Assembly (NCBI GenBank): GCA_913064925.1
Contig: CAJYBN010000021.1
Coordinates: 1-21,503, forward strand
Length of the DNA: 21,503 nt
Origin: an uncultured Peptococcaceae bacterium
Lineage (GTDB): Bacteria > Bacillota > Desulfotomaculia > Desulfotomaculales > Desulfallaceae
Reading direction: 5' to 3'
The notes below the pieces were generated by a model that saw only the letters and a program-made list of their open reading frames with translations, did no database searches and had not been told where the DNA came from. Positions 15,284 through 21,503 of this stretch are shown one piece after another. Position 1 is the stretch's first letter. Each line of letters opens with the position of its first letter. The position numbers and the translations under genes are program-made.

Positions 15284-16060
15284 TCACTTGCCGCGGAAAA
15301 CTGGCTTTCTCTTTTGCAGGAAAGCGCTGATTCCCTCGGCGCAATCTTCGGTAGCCGCCGCCCGGGCCTGCCACTCGGCCTCCATGTTCAGACAGGCCTC
15401 CAGGTCCATTTCCATTGACTTGCTGAACATGGCCTTGATCATTCCCTGGGAACGCGGCCCCGCGGCCAGCCGCCGGGCCAGCTTGGCTGCTTCCGGTGCC
15501 AGCTCGCCGTCCGGCACGACCCGGTTAATCAGGCCGATGCGCTCGGCCTCCGCCGCGCTGACGGCATCCCCCAGCAGCACCATTTCCATGGCTTTCTTCG
15601 GGCCCACTAGGCGCGGTAAAAAGTAACTGCCGCCAGCATCCGGAACCAGGCCCACCCTGACAAAAGCCTGGATAAAGCTGGCGGAAGCGGCAGCTATGAC
15701 CAGGTCGCAGGCCAGGGCCATGTTGCAGCCCGCACCGGCGGCCACGCCGTTGACCGCGGCCACCACCGGCTTTTCCATCCCGTGCAGCGTTCTGATAACC
15801 GGGTTGTACATTTCCCGCAGCGTCCTGGCCACTTCCGCCGGATCCCGCACCAGACCCGCGCTTAGATCGGCACCGGCGCAAAACCCGCGTCCCGCCCCCG
15901 TCAAGACCAGGCACATTACGTTGGGATCGCCCTGCACTCGGTCCAGCGCGTCCCGCAGGTCGTCCACCATCTGCCTGTTGATGCTGTTCAAACTGGCGGG
16001 CCGGTTAAAGGTTATCGTGGCCACGCCCTCGCTTACCGAGTATAAAATAGTCTCATACAC
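15284..16060 (-). CDS. Crotonase-fold enoyl-CoA isomerase/hydratase, PaaG-like active site
   Basis: This 258-aa crotonase has the oxyanion-hole motif GAGRGFCAGADL and the second motif NGVAAGAGCNMALACDL. The two Glu residues of classical hydratases (rat Glu144 and Glu164) are replaced by Asn113 and Phe133. Asp141 in GLVPDAGG is present where PaaG-type isomerases have their catalytic Asp. I therefore expect double-bond or ring isomerisation of a CoA thioester instead of plain hydration. The start is GTG at 16060 with GGGAGG 8 nt upstream. It is the first gene behind the minus-strand sigma-54 promoter (predicted start about 77 nt upstream) and leads the operon with the two ligases. Confidence 0.9.
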   Translation of the reverse strand: MYETILYSVSEGVATITFNRPASLNSINRQMVDDLRDALDRVQGDPNVMCLVLTGAGRGFCAGADLSAGLVRDPAEVARTLREMYNPVIRTLHGMEKPVVAAVNGVAAGAGCNMALACDLVIAAASASFIQAFVRVGLVPDAGGSYFLPRLVGPKKAMEMVLLGDAVSAAEAERIGLINRVVPDGELAPEAAKLARRLAAGPRSQGMIKAMFSKSMEMDLEACLNMEAEWQARAAATEDCAEGISAFLQKRKPVFRGK

Positions 16061-16148
16061 GTGTACCGCCTCCCGTTGATCTGATCGCGCCGGCCGGATC
16101 CGGCCGGGCCAGCGCCGGCCGCTCCGCTCCGGTGCCGCTCATATAAAT

Positions 16149-16163
16149 GCAAGCTGCGTGCCT
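16149..16163 (-). promoter_or_regulatory. Sigma-54 (-24/-12) promoter of the crotonase-ligase operon
   Basis: On the minus strand the sequence AGGCACGCAGCTTGCA matches the sigma-54 consensus TGGCACGNNNNTTGCW except for the first T. The invariant GG and GC dinucleotides are exactly 12 bp apart. The predicted start is near 16137, about 77 nt before the crotonase GTG. It mirrors the plus-strand promoter at 16317. Confidence 0.78.
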
Positions 16164-16215
16164 ATGCTTAAAGCATGCGGCTTTTGGGCTGAAAATTCTG
16201 AAATCACTTTGCAAA

Positions 16216-16259
16216 TTGTCCTGTTTCCGGTACAACTGTCCTGTTTCCGGTACGGACAA
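16216..16259. promoter_or_regulatory. Tandem 20-bp-period repeat: probable enhancer site for a sigma-54 activator
   Basis: TGTCCTGTTTCCGGTAC occurs twice, at 16217-16233 and 16237-16253, with identical copies and a 20-bp period (about two helical turns). The block is flanked by inverted TTGTCC (16216-16221) and GGACAA (16254-16259). Its centre is about 100 bp upstream of each predicted sigma-54 start, the distance typical of enhancer sites. I infer that one AAA+ activator bound here serves both promoters. The 340-bp gap at 16061-16399 holds this control region and no gene. Confidence 0.75.
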
Positions 16260-16316
16260 CTGCCCCGCGGGGGCCGCGAACTTCATACCCCAGAAACCCC
16301 GCGGGCCGGATTCATT

Positions 16317-16332
16317 TGGCACGCAATTTGCG
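16317..16332 (+). promoter_or_regulatory. Sigma-54 (-24/-12) promoter of the thiolase/MaoC/SDR/ACAD operon
   Basis: TGGCACGCAATTTGCG matches the -24/-12 consensus TGGCACGNNNNTTGCW at every position but the last. GG (16318-16319) and GC (16330-16331) are 12 bp apart. The predicted start is near 16343, leaving a leader of about 57 nt to the ATG at 16400. That start lies inside a longer in-frame reading frame opening at 16316, which supports the shorter gene start. Confidence 0.85.
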
Positions 16333-16399
16333 TAATGAAAAATGCAGCGCAAAATCATGCCGATACCCTGGAAAAAACATAAACAAGGAGGTTGAAACC

Positions 16400-17812
16400 A
16401 TGGTAGGTATCACCGCCTATGGCGCTTACATCCCCTTTAACCGGCTGGAACGCCGGCGCCTGGCTGAAGCCTTCGGTGAACCGGCGCCGCCGGGGGAAAA
16501 GGCCGTGGCCAACTACGATGAAGACAGCGTGACCATGGCAGTGGAAGCCGCCCGCGACTGCCTGAACGGCCTGTCGCCCGGCGACCTGGGCGGCGTTTAC
16601 TTCGCCACCACTACGCCGCCCTACCGGGAAAAGCAATCCGCCACCACCGTCAGCGCCGCCCTGGACGCGCCGGAGTTGGTGCGCACGGCGGACTTTACTT
16701 CCACCCTGCGGGCCGGCTCTACGGCCCTGCTGGCGGCCGCCGACGCGGTTAAATCGGGCGCCGGCAGCGTGCTGGTGGCGGCGGCCGACTGCCGCCTGGG
16801 CGCCGCCAAGGGGCAGTTTGAACAGCTCTTCGGCGACGCAGCGGCCGCCTTCGTCATCGGTAAGGAAAATGTGCTGGCGGAAATTGAAGACGCCTGCACC
16901 GTGGCCGGCGACGTCATTACCCAGTGGCGCGAGGCGGAAGACCGTTACGTGCGCACCTGGGAAGACCGGTTCGTGGTCAGCCGGGGTTACGGCCCCCTGG
17001 TGACCAAGGCCCTGACCGCCATGGCCGGCCGGCGCAAGATTTCCCCGCAGGATATCAATAAGCTGGTGTTGTACGCTCCCTCCCCCCGCTACCAGGCAGG
17101 TACCGCCCTGTCCCTGGGCTTTCAAAAGCAGCAGATTCAGGACGGGCTGTTCGATACGGTGGGCATTGCCGGCGCGGCTCACGCCCCGCTTATGCTAGCC
17201 GCCGCCCTGGAGCAGGCGGAGCCCGGGGACCGCATCTTGCTGGTGACTTTCGGCGAGGGCGCCGATGCTATCCTGTTCCGGGTTACGGAAAACATCAAGC
17301 AGTTCTCCCCCCGGCGCGGCGTCGCCGCTTACCTGCAGTCCAAGAAAAACACCATGAACTACCAGACTTACCTGCGCTGGAAGAAGATGCTGGACTTCGA
17401 GCCACCGCGGCGGCCCGACCCCGACCGGCCCTCCGCCCCGGCCATGTGGCGCAACGCCAAAAAGAACCTGGCCTTTTACGGCAGCCGCTGCACCAAATGC
17501 GGCACGCCGCAGATACCGGCCCAGAGGGTGTGCGTGCACTGCCAGGCCAGAGACGAGATGGAACCGTACCGCTTTGCCGACATTACGGCCCGCATCGCCA
17601 CCTACACCGTCGACTACCTGACCTTTTCCCAGGACCCGCCCACGGTGTTTGCAGTCATTGACTTCGACGGCGGGGGCAGGCTTCTGTGCGAGATGACCGA
17701 CTGCGACCCCGCCGCGGTGGACATCGGCGTGGAAGTGGAAATGTCCTTCCGGCGGCTGTACCAGGCCGGGGGCATTCACAACTACTACTGGAAAGCCAGG
17801 CCTAAAAGGTAA
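16400..17812 (+). CDS. HMG-CoA-synthase-like protein fused to a DUF35 zinc-ribbon/OB-fold domain
   Basis: This 470-aa two-domain protein starts at ATG 16400 (AAGGAGG 8 nt upstream). Residues 1 to about 315 have the thiolase-superfamily HMG-CoA synthase fold (VGITAYGAYIP, YDEDSVTMAVEAARD, then GIAGAAHAPLMLAAALE and VTFGEGADAIL). At the catalytic Cys position (HMGS NACYGGTAA) it reads TLRAGSTAL, placing Arg104 there, so normal acyl transfer is unlikely. Residues of about 350-470 are a DUF35 module with a zinc ribbon (Cys364, Cys367, Cys378, Cys381) and an OB-fold. DUF35 proteins partner thiolases, as BbsA with BbsB or ChsH2 with Ltp2. It lies 12 bp before the thiolase gene, so I infer a complex with it. 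A role as a CoA-ester binding or channelling scaffold is plausible but unproven. Confidence 0.88.
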   Translation: MVGITAYGAYIPFNRLERRRLAEAFGEPAPPGEKAVANYDEDSVTMAVEAARDCLNGLSPGDLGGVYFATTTPPYREKQSATTVSAALDAPELVRTADFTSTLRAGSTALLAAADAVKSGAGSVLVAAADCRLGAAKGQFEQLFGDAAAAFVIGKENVLAEIEDACTVAGDVITQWREAEDRYVRTWEDRFVVSRGYGPLVTKALTAMAGRRKISPQDINKLVLYAPSPRYQAGTALSLGFQKQQIQDGLFDTVGIAGAAHAPLMLAAALEQAEPGDRILLVTFGEGADAILFRVTENIKQFSPRRGVAAYLQSKKNTMNYQTYLRWKKMLDFEPPRRPDPDRPSAPAMWRNAKKNLAFYGSRCTKCGTPQIPAQRVCVHCQARDEMEPYRFADITARIATYTVDYLTFSQDPPTVFAVIDFDGGGRLLCEMTDCDPAAVDIGVEVEMSFRRLYQAGGIHNYYWKARPKR

Positions 17813-17824
17813 AGGAGGGATAAC

Positions 17825-19000
17825 ATGAGCATTAGGGATAAAGTAGCCATCATCGGCATGGGCTGCACCCGTTTCGGGGAGCACTGGGACAAAAGCGCCG
17901 ACGACATGCTGGTGGAAGCCGCCTACGAAGCGCTGGAGGACGCCGGGCTGGCCCCGGAGGACATCCAGGCCTACTGGCTGGGCACCTGCGCCTCGGGCTG
18001 GGCGGGCATCAGCCTGTCCGAGCCGTTGAAAATACAGTACCGGCCGGTGACCCGGGTGGAAAATTTCTGCGCCACCGGCACCGACGCCTTCAGGAACGCC
18101 TGCTACGCCGTGGCTTCCGGCGCCTACGACATCGCCATGGCCATCGGCGTGGAAAAACTGAAAGACTCCGGTTACAGCGGGCTGGTCATCACCCCGCCCC
18201 CCGGGGACGGCACAGACCCCAATTATTCCGCCCCGGCCGCCTTTTCCCTCCTGGCCCCGGCCTACTTCAAAAAATACGGCCTGGACCCGGAAACCGGCAA
18301 AAAAGTGCTGGCGCGCATCGCCTATAAAAATCACAAGAACGGGGCGCTGAACCCCAAGGCGCAATTCCGTCAGGAAGTGCCCATGGAAAAAATCCTCAAG
18401 TCGCCCATCGTGGCGGCGCCCCTGGGAGTAATGGACTGCTCCGGGGTGTCGGACGGCTCGGCCGCGGCCATCATCGTCCGGGCGGAAGACGCCAAAAAAT
18501 TTAAAAAGGACCCCATTTACGTCAAGGCCCTATCCGTGGTGTGCGGGCCGGGACACGGGGCCATGCACCAGGACTACGACTTTACCACCATACGCGAAAC
18601 CTATTACGCCGGGCTGGACGCCTACCGCCAGGCGGGCATCACCAACCCGCGCGAGGAAATCAGCATGGCCGAAGTCCACGACTGCTTTACCCCCACCGAA
18701 CTGGTCATTTACGAAGACCTGGGCTTCAGCGAGCGGGGCCGGGCCTGGCGGGACGTGCTGGACGGCGTCTTTGACCTGGATGGCAAGCTGCCTGTCAACC
18801 CGGACGGGGGCCTGAAGTCCTTCGGCCACCCCATTGGCGCCAGCGGGCTGCGCATGCTGTATGAGATGTACCTGCAGCTGCGGGGGCAGGCCGGGCCGCG
18901 GCAGATCGACAACCCCAAACTGGGCCTGACCCACAACCTGGGCGGCTTCCCCTGGGAAGCCGTGTGTTCGGTGTGCATAGTGGGCAAGGAAACGGGGTAG
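17825..19000 (+). CDS. SCP2-type thiolase (acetyl-CoA acyltransferase family)
   Basis: This 391-aa thiolase should cleave a 3-oxoacyl-CoA with CoA. The nucleophile is Cys82 in VENFCATGTDAF. The SCP2-thiolase signature HDCF (285-288) supplies His285 and the second Cys287, and GHPIGASG (His335) follows. The C-terminus reads THNLGGFPWEA instead of the CxGGG of bacterial biosynthetic thiolases, as expected for this branch. It has no SCP2 sterol-carrier domain. AAAGGAGGG precedes the ATG, 12 bp after the HMGS-like/DUF35 gene. The Cys nucleophile argues for a real thiolase and against an Ltp2-type aldolase. The substrate is presumably the product of the SDR encoded downstream. Confidence 0.93.
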   Translation: MSIRDKVAIIGMGCTRFGEHWDKSADDMLVEAAYEALEDAGLAPEDIQAYWLGTCASGWAGISLSEPLKIQYRPVTRVENFCATGTDAFRNACYAVASGAYDIAMAIGVEKLKDSGYSGLVITPPPGDGTDPNYSAPAAFSLLAPAYFKKYGLDPETGKKVLARIAYKNHKNGALNPKAQFRQEVPMEKILKSPIVAAPLGVMDCSGVSDGSAAAIIVRAEDAKKFKKDPIYVKALSVVCGPGHGAMHQDYDFTTIRETYYAGLDAYRQAGITNPREEISMAEVHDCFTPTELVIYEDLGFSERGRAWRDVLDGVFDLDGKLPVNPDGGLKSFGHPIGASGLRMLYEMYLQLRGQAGPRQIDNPKLGLTHNLGGFPWEAVCSVCIVGKETG

Positions 19001-19010
19001 GAAACGGCCC

Positions 19011-19229
19011 ATGCAAACCCTGGTGATCAACAGCCGCCGCTGCCCGGCGGTGGGGCGCGAGGTACGGGTGGAGGAAATATACCACCTGCAGGGCACGGGA
19101 ACCTGCCAGATCGACACCCAGCTGGTCTCCTGGCGCTGCCTGGACGGCGGCGACTGCCCGGACGCGGACAACTGCCCCCTGTACCGGGAATACGCCGGTA
19201 CGGGGGAAAAATCCATGCTGGATCGATAA
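19011..19229 (+). CDS. Small cysteine-rich protein, 72 aa, within the acyl-CoA operon
   Basis: I do not recognise this protein. It has five Cys (11, 32, 43, 49, 55), three of them in RCLDGGDCPDADNCPLY, which could hold zinc or an iron-sulfur centre. There is no membrane segment or signal peptide. The ATG lies 10 nt after the thiolase stop, with a weak AGGAAA ribosome site, so coupled translation is likely. Its position between the thiolase and MaoC genes suggests an accessory role in the pathway, for example a structural subunit or redox partner. The frame is GC-rich like its neighbours and not overlapped by any better gene, which supports its reality. Confidence 0.7.
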   Translation: MQTLVINSRRCPAVGREVRVEEIYHLQGTGTCQIDTQLVSWRCLDGGDCPDADNCPLYREYAGTGEKSMLDR

Positions 19230-19253
19230 ATTTAGCGTTAAAGGAGGTGCGCC

Positions 19254-19694
19254 ATGAGCGACCGCAGCAGCCTGGTGGGTAAGGAAATATCCCGCTTCCG
19301 CTTTACGGTGGAGCGGGGCAAAATCAGGGAACTGGCCCTGGCCATCGGGGACGACAACCCCTTGTATACCGACCCCGGTTACGCCCGCTCACAGGGCTAC
19401 CGGGACGTCATCGCCCCGCCCACCTTCGGCACCGTGATAGACTTCTGGGGAGGCAGGGACTTCACGGCCATGTGCGACAAGCTGCAGATGAACCCCGTGA
19501 AAGTGCTGCACGGCGAGCAGGAATACCGTTACTACGGCGAAATTTACCCGGGCGACGAAATAGAGGCCTCCTGCGTGCTGCAAAACATCGTGGACAAGGG
19601 GAAAATGCACATTTTCCTGCTGGAAACCACCTATCGCAATCAGGCCGGCGCAACGGTACTGGTCGCCCGCAGCACCACCATCGAGCGAAAATAG
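19254..19694 (+). CDS. MaoC N-terminal-type dehydratase half (FAS1-like dehydratase domain)
   Basis: This 146-aa hot-dog-fold protein belongs to the MaoC_dehydrat_N group (RELALAIGDDNPLYTDPGYARSQGY followed by VIAPPTF). The hydratase-2 motif GDxNPxH is altered: Asp33 or Asp34 remain but Tyr38 stands where the catalytic His should be. Such halves usually pair with a catalytic MaoC protein, as ChsH2 does with ChsH1, to make one wide active site that accepts bulky enoyl-CoAs. The catalytic partner is encoded 97 bp downstream. AAAGGAGGTG precedes the ATG. I infer a non-catalytic, substrate-shaping subunit. Confidence 0.88.
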   Translation: MSDRSSLVGKEISRFRFTVERGKIRELALAIGDDNPLYTDPGYARSQGYRDVIAPPTFGTVIDFWGGRDFTAMCDKLQMNPVKVLHGEQEYRYYGEIYPGDEIEASCVLQNIVDKGKMHIFLLETTYRNQAGATVLVARSTTIERK

Positions 19695-19709
19695 GAAGGA
19701 AAATAGGAA

Positions 19710-19745
19710 GGGTCAGGCCTTTCCTAGGGGGTCAGGCCTTTCCTA
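19710..19745. repeat. Direct repeat GGGTCAGGCCTTTCCTA, two copies (REP-like)
   Basis: GGGTCAGGCCTTTCCTA occurs at 19710-19726 and exactly again at 19729-19745, a 19-bp period, in the 97-bp gap between the two MaoC genes. AGGAAGG just before the first copy can pair imperfectly with its CCTTTCCT. GGTCAGGCC-type blocks resemble intergenic repeats of REP or transposon-derived families, but one locus cannot prove this. Confidence 0.65.
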
Positions 19746-19791
19746 AATTTGCGGGCCAACGCAAACACAAAAATTCCGGGGAGGTGTTCCA

Positions 19792-20226
19792 GTGCAGCAG
19801 CAAGTTTACTTTGAAGACTTTACGGTGGGCGAGCCGCTGCCCCCGCTTACCAAGCCGCCCATCGACAAGCCCCAGCTGGTCAGGTACGCCGGCGCATCCG
19901 GCGACTTCAACCCCCTGCATTACATGGACGAGGTGGGGCAAATGGCCGGCACGGGCGGCGTGATCGCCCACGGCATGCTGATCATGGGCTTTGCCGGGCA
20001 GGCGGTCACCCGCTGGATACCCAACCGTTACTTAAAGCGCCTGGCAGTCCGCTTCGTGGATATCACCCGGCCCGGCGACGTGATTACGGTCAGCGGCAAG
20101 ATCACCGAAAAGCGCGTGGAGGACGGCGCCGGGCTGGTGGAGGGCGAAGTGGTGGCGGCAGACCAGAACGGCAACGTCAAGCTTAAAGGTTCTTTCACCG
20201 CTTCCCTGCCGATAAAAGGCAGTTAA
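19792..20226 (+). CDS. MaoC-family enoyl-CoA hydratase (catalytic half)
   Basis: This 144-aa hot-dog-fold hydratase carries the intact hydratase-2 signature GDFNPLH, with Asp38 and His43 as the catalytic pair, followed by VIAHGMLIMGF. It should add water to an enoyl-CoA, probably giving the (R)-3-hydroxyacyl-CoA typical of this family. The start is GTG at 19792 with GGGGAGGTG upstream. It likely forms a heteromer with the MaoC-N half encoded just before it. The repeat pair at 19710-19745 lies between the two genes without obvious promoter boxes, so the operon probably continues through it. Confidence 0.92.
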   Translation: MQQQVYFEDFTVGEPLPPLTKPPIDKPQLVRYAGASGDFNPLHYMDEVGQMAGTGGVIAHGMLIMGFAGQAVTRWIPNRYLKRLAVRFVDITRPGDVITVSGKITEKRVEDGAGLVEGEVVAADQNGNVKLKGSFTASLPIKGS

Positions 20227-20293
20227 AGCAGTAATGTGAAGCGTAAGCCGTTGCATTACCAGTTCTTACGATAATTTAAGGGAGGAAAAAACA

Positions 20294-21118
20294 ATGGAAT
20301 TGATGTTAAAGGACAAGAACTGCATTATAACCGGCGCGGGCCGGGGCATAGGCCGCGCCGCGGCGCTGCTGTTCGCCCGCGAGGGGGGCCGGGTGGTGGT
20401 CAGCGACCTGGACGAAGCCCCCGCCCGCGAAGTAGTGGATGAGATCAAGGCGCAAGGCGGCCAAGCCGTGGCCTGCGTGGGCGACGTCACCGCCGACGGC
20501 TTTGCGGAAAAGCTAATCCAAACCGCCGTTGACGCCTTCGGCCCCAGCATAGACGTCATCGTCAACAACGCCGGCTATACCTGGGACGGCGTCGTACACA
20601 AAATGTCCGACGAGCAGTGGGAGGCCATGCTCAAGGTACACATCACCGCCCCGTTCCGCATCATCCGGGCCGCCGCCCCGTATATCCGCGACGTAGCCAA
20701 AAAAGAAATGGAGCAGGGCAAGCGGGTGACCCGCAAGATAATTAACATTTCCTCCATCGCCGGCCTGGACGGCAACGCCGGGCAGGCCAACTATTCCAGC
20801 GCTAAGGCAGCGGTGGTGGGCCTCACCAAGACGCTGGCCAAGGAATGGGGGCCTTTTAACGTATGCGTCAACACCGTGGCCTTCGGCTTTATTGAAACCC
20901 GCCTCACCCAGGCCAAGGAAAAGGGTGAATCCATCAAGCGGGAAGACAAGGACGTGGCCATCGGCATTCCGGAGAACATCCGGCAAATGTTCAAAGCCAT
21001 GATTCCCCTCAGGCGCGCCGGCACCCCGGAGGAAGCGGCCAGCGCCATCCTGCTGATGGCCTCGCCCCTGGCCGACTACATCAGCGGCGAAGTGCTGAGG
21101 GTTACCGGAGGTTTATAA
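20294..21118 (+). CDS. Short-chain dehydrogenase/reductase, probable 3-hydroxyacyl-CoA dehydrogenase
   Basis: This classical SDR has TGAGRGIG (13-20), NNAG, and the catalytic set Ser154, Tyr167 and Lys171. Asp38 at the end of strand beta-2 (VVVSDLDE) predicts preference for NAD over NADP. Length (274 aa) is somewhat long because of an insert around VAKKEMEQGKRVTRKI before the catalytic Ser and another, EKGESIKREDKDVAIG, in the substrate loop. The ATG has GGGAGG 8 nt upstream. In this operon it most likely oxidises the 3-hydroxyacyl-CoA made by the MaoC pair to the thiolase substrate, like BbsD or FabG-like enzymes in other pathways. It is 2 bp from the acyl-CoA dehydrogenase gene. Confidence 0.93.
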   Translation: MELMLKDKNCIITGAGRGIGRAAALLFAREGGRVVVSDLDEAPAREVVDEIKAQGGQAVACVGDVTADGFAEKLIQTAVDAFGPSIDVIVNNAGYTWDGVVHKMSDEQWEAMLKVHITAPFRIIRAAAPYIRDVAKKEMEQGKRVTRKIINISSIAGLDGNAGQANYSSAKAAVVGLTKTLAKEWGPFNVCVNTVAFGFIETRLTQAKEKGESIKREDKDVAIGIPENIRQMFKAMIPLRRAGTPEEAASAILLMASPLADYISGEVLRVTGGL

Positions 21119-21120
21119 AC

Positions 21121-21503
21121 ATGGCCCTGGATCTCAATTCCGGCGACTACAAGATATTCCGGGATTCCTTTAAAAAATTTCTCCAAGCCGAAATCATCCC
21201 CCATTACGCGCAGTGGGAAAAGGACGGCATCGTGCCCCGTGAAGCGTGGGAAAAAGCCGGGGAAAACGGCTTCCTGTGCCCCTGGGTGGAGGAAGAATAC
21301 GGCGGCGCCGGGGCCGGCTTCGAGTACTCGGCCATCATCACCGAGGAACTGGCCCGGGCCGGCACCCACGTGATGTTCCCCCTGCACAGCGACATCGTGG
21401 TGCCTTATATCGCCACCTACGGCACTGCGGAGCAAAAACAAAAGTGGCTGCCCGGCTGCGTGTCGGGCGAAATCATCACCGCGGTGGCCATGACCGAGCC
21501 CGA
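21121..21503 (+). CDS. Acyl-CoA dehydrogenase (N-terminal part, cut by the right edge)
   Basis: The visible 127 residues are the N-terminal helical domain of an acyl-CoA dehydrogenase: DYKIFRDSFKKFLQAEIIP, then GFLCPWVEEEYGGAGAGFEYS, EELARAG and TYGTAEQKQKWLPGCVSGEI. They end at AVAMTEP, where the flavin-binding segment begins. The catalytic Glu lies outside the window. The ATG follows the SDR stop by 2 nt, with GGAGG inside the end of the SDR gene, so translation is coupled. It would introduce the alpha-beta double bond for the MaoC pair. More pathway genes, such as electron-transfer flavoprotein or the sigma-54 activator, may follow. Confidence 0.95.
   Translation, partial: MALDLNSGDYKIFRDSFKKFLQAEIIPHYAQWEKDGIVPREAWEKAGENGFLCPWVEEEYGGAGAGFEYSAIITEELARAGTHVMFPLHSDIVVPYIATYGTAEQKQKWLPGCVSGEIITAVAMTEP

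Noticed and set aside
16316..16399. A longer N-terminus for the HMGS-like/DUF35 protein starting at 16316
   Set aside because: It would begin inside the sigma-54 promoter, before the predicted start at 16343. The ATG at 16400 has an ideal AAGGAGG and begins with the conserved VGITAYGAYIP.
17195..18364. A 389-residue minus-strand frame opposite the thiolase operon
   Set aside because: It is Gly/Val/His-rich without motifs, and covers the DUF35 and thiolase genes, which have catalytic residues and ribosome sites.

Overview
The window looks like a chromosomal segment of a GC-rich, Gram-positive anaerobe of the Clostridia/Peptococcaceae type (Pelotomaculum/Desulfotomaculum-like). This is inferred from strong AAGGAGG-type ribosome sites, frequent GTG/TTG starts, sigma-54 promoters and the gene repertoire. 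No rRNA or single-copy marker is present to prove it, and no tRNA, CRISPR array or intact mobile element was recognised.

Positions 1-4600 (minus strand) hold a YbhGFSR/DrrAB-like ABC exporter operon. In transcription order it encodes a HlyD-type adaptor, two ATPases separated by a single in-frame TAG, one ABC-2 permease, and a TetR-family regulator cut by the left edge. The promoter carries two interleaved inverted repeats at the start of transcription, a likely TetR operator. Positions 4638-8072 (minus strand) hold a 109-aa orphan with its own terminator, a metallo-beta-lactamase-fold hydrolase, a small basic protein, and a three-gene cluster (tail-anchored 71-aa protein, alpha/beta hydrolase, CPBP protease).

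Positions of about 8300-12060 form an AT-richer island on the plus strand. It encodes a FIST-domain sensor and, directly abutting in the same frame, a GAF-like/PAS/PAS/GGDEF/HD-GYP cyclic-di-GMP enzyme. The island's promoter has a 16-bp palindrome over its -10 box. A folded inverted-repeat region of unknown function lies at its left side.

Positions 12113-21503 hold the most interesting part: a divergent acyl-CoA catabolic regulon. To the left run a PaaG-like crotonase and two tandem AMP-forming acyl-CoA ligases. To the right run an HMG-CoA-synthase-like/DUF35 fusion lacking the usual catalytic Cys, an SCP2-type thiolase, a small Cys-rich protein, a MaoC-N half, a catalytic MaoC half, an SDR, and an acyl-CoA dehydrogenase cut by the right edge. 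Between the two arms is a compact control region: two divergent sigma-54 (-24/-12) promoters with a 20-bp-period tandem repeat nearly midway, about 100 bp from each predicted start, which fits a shared enhancer for an unseen sigma-54 activator. Together the genes could encode activation and a complete beta-oxidation-like cycle for an unidentified, perhaps branched, cyclic or aromatic, carboxylic acid.
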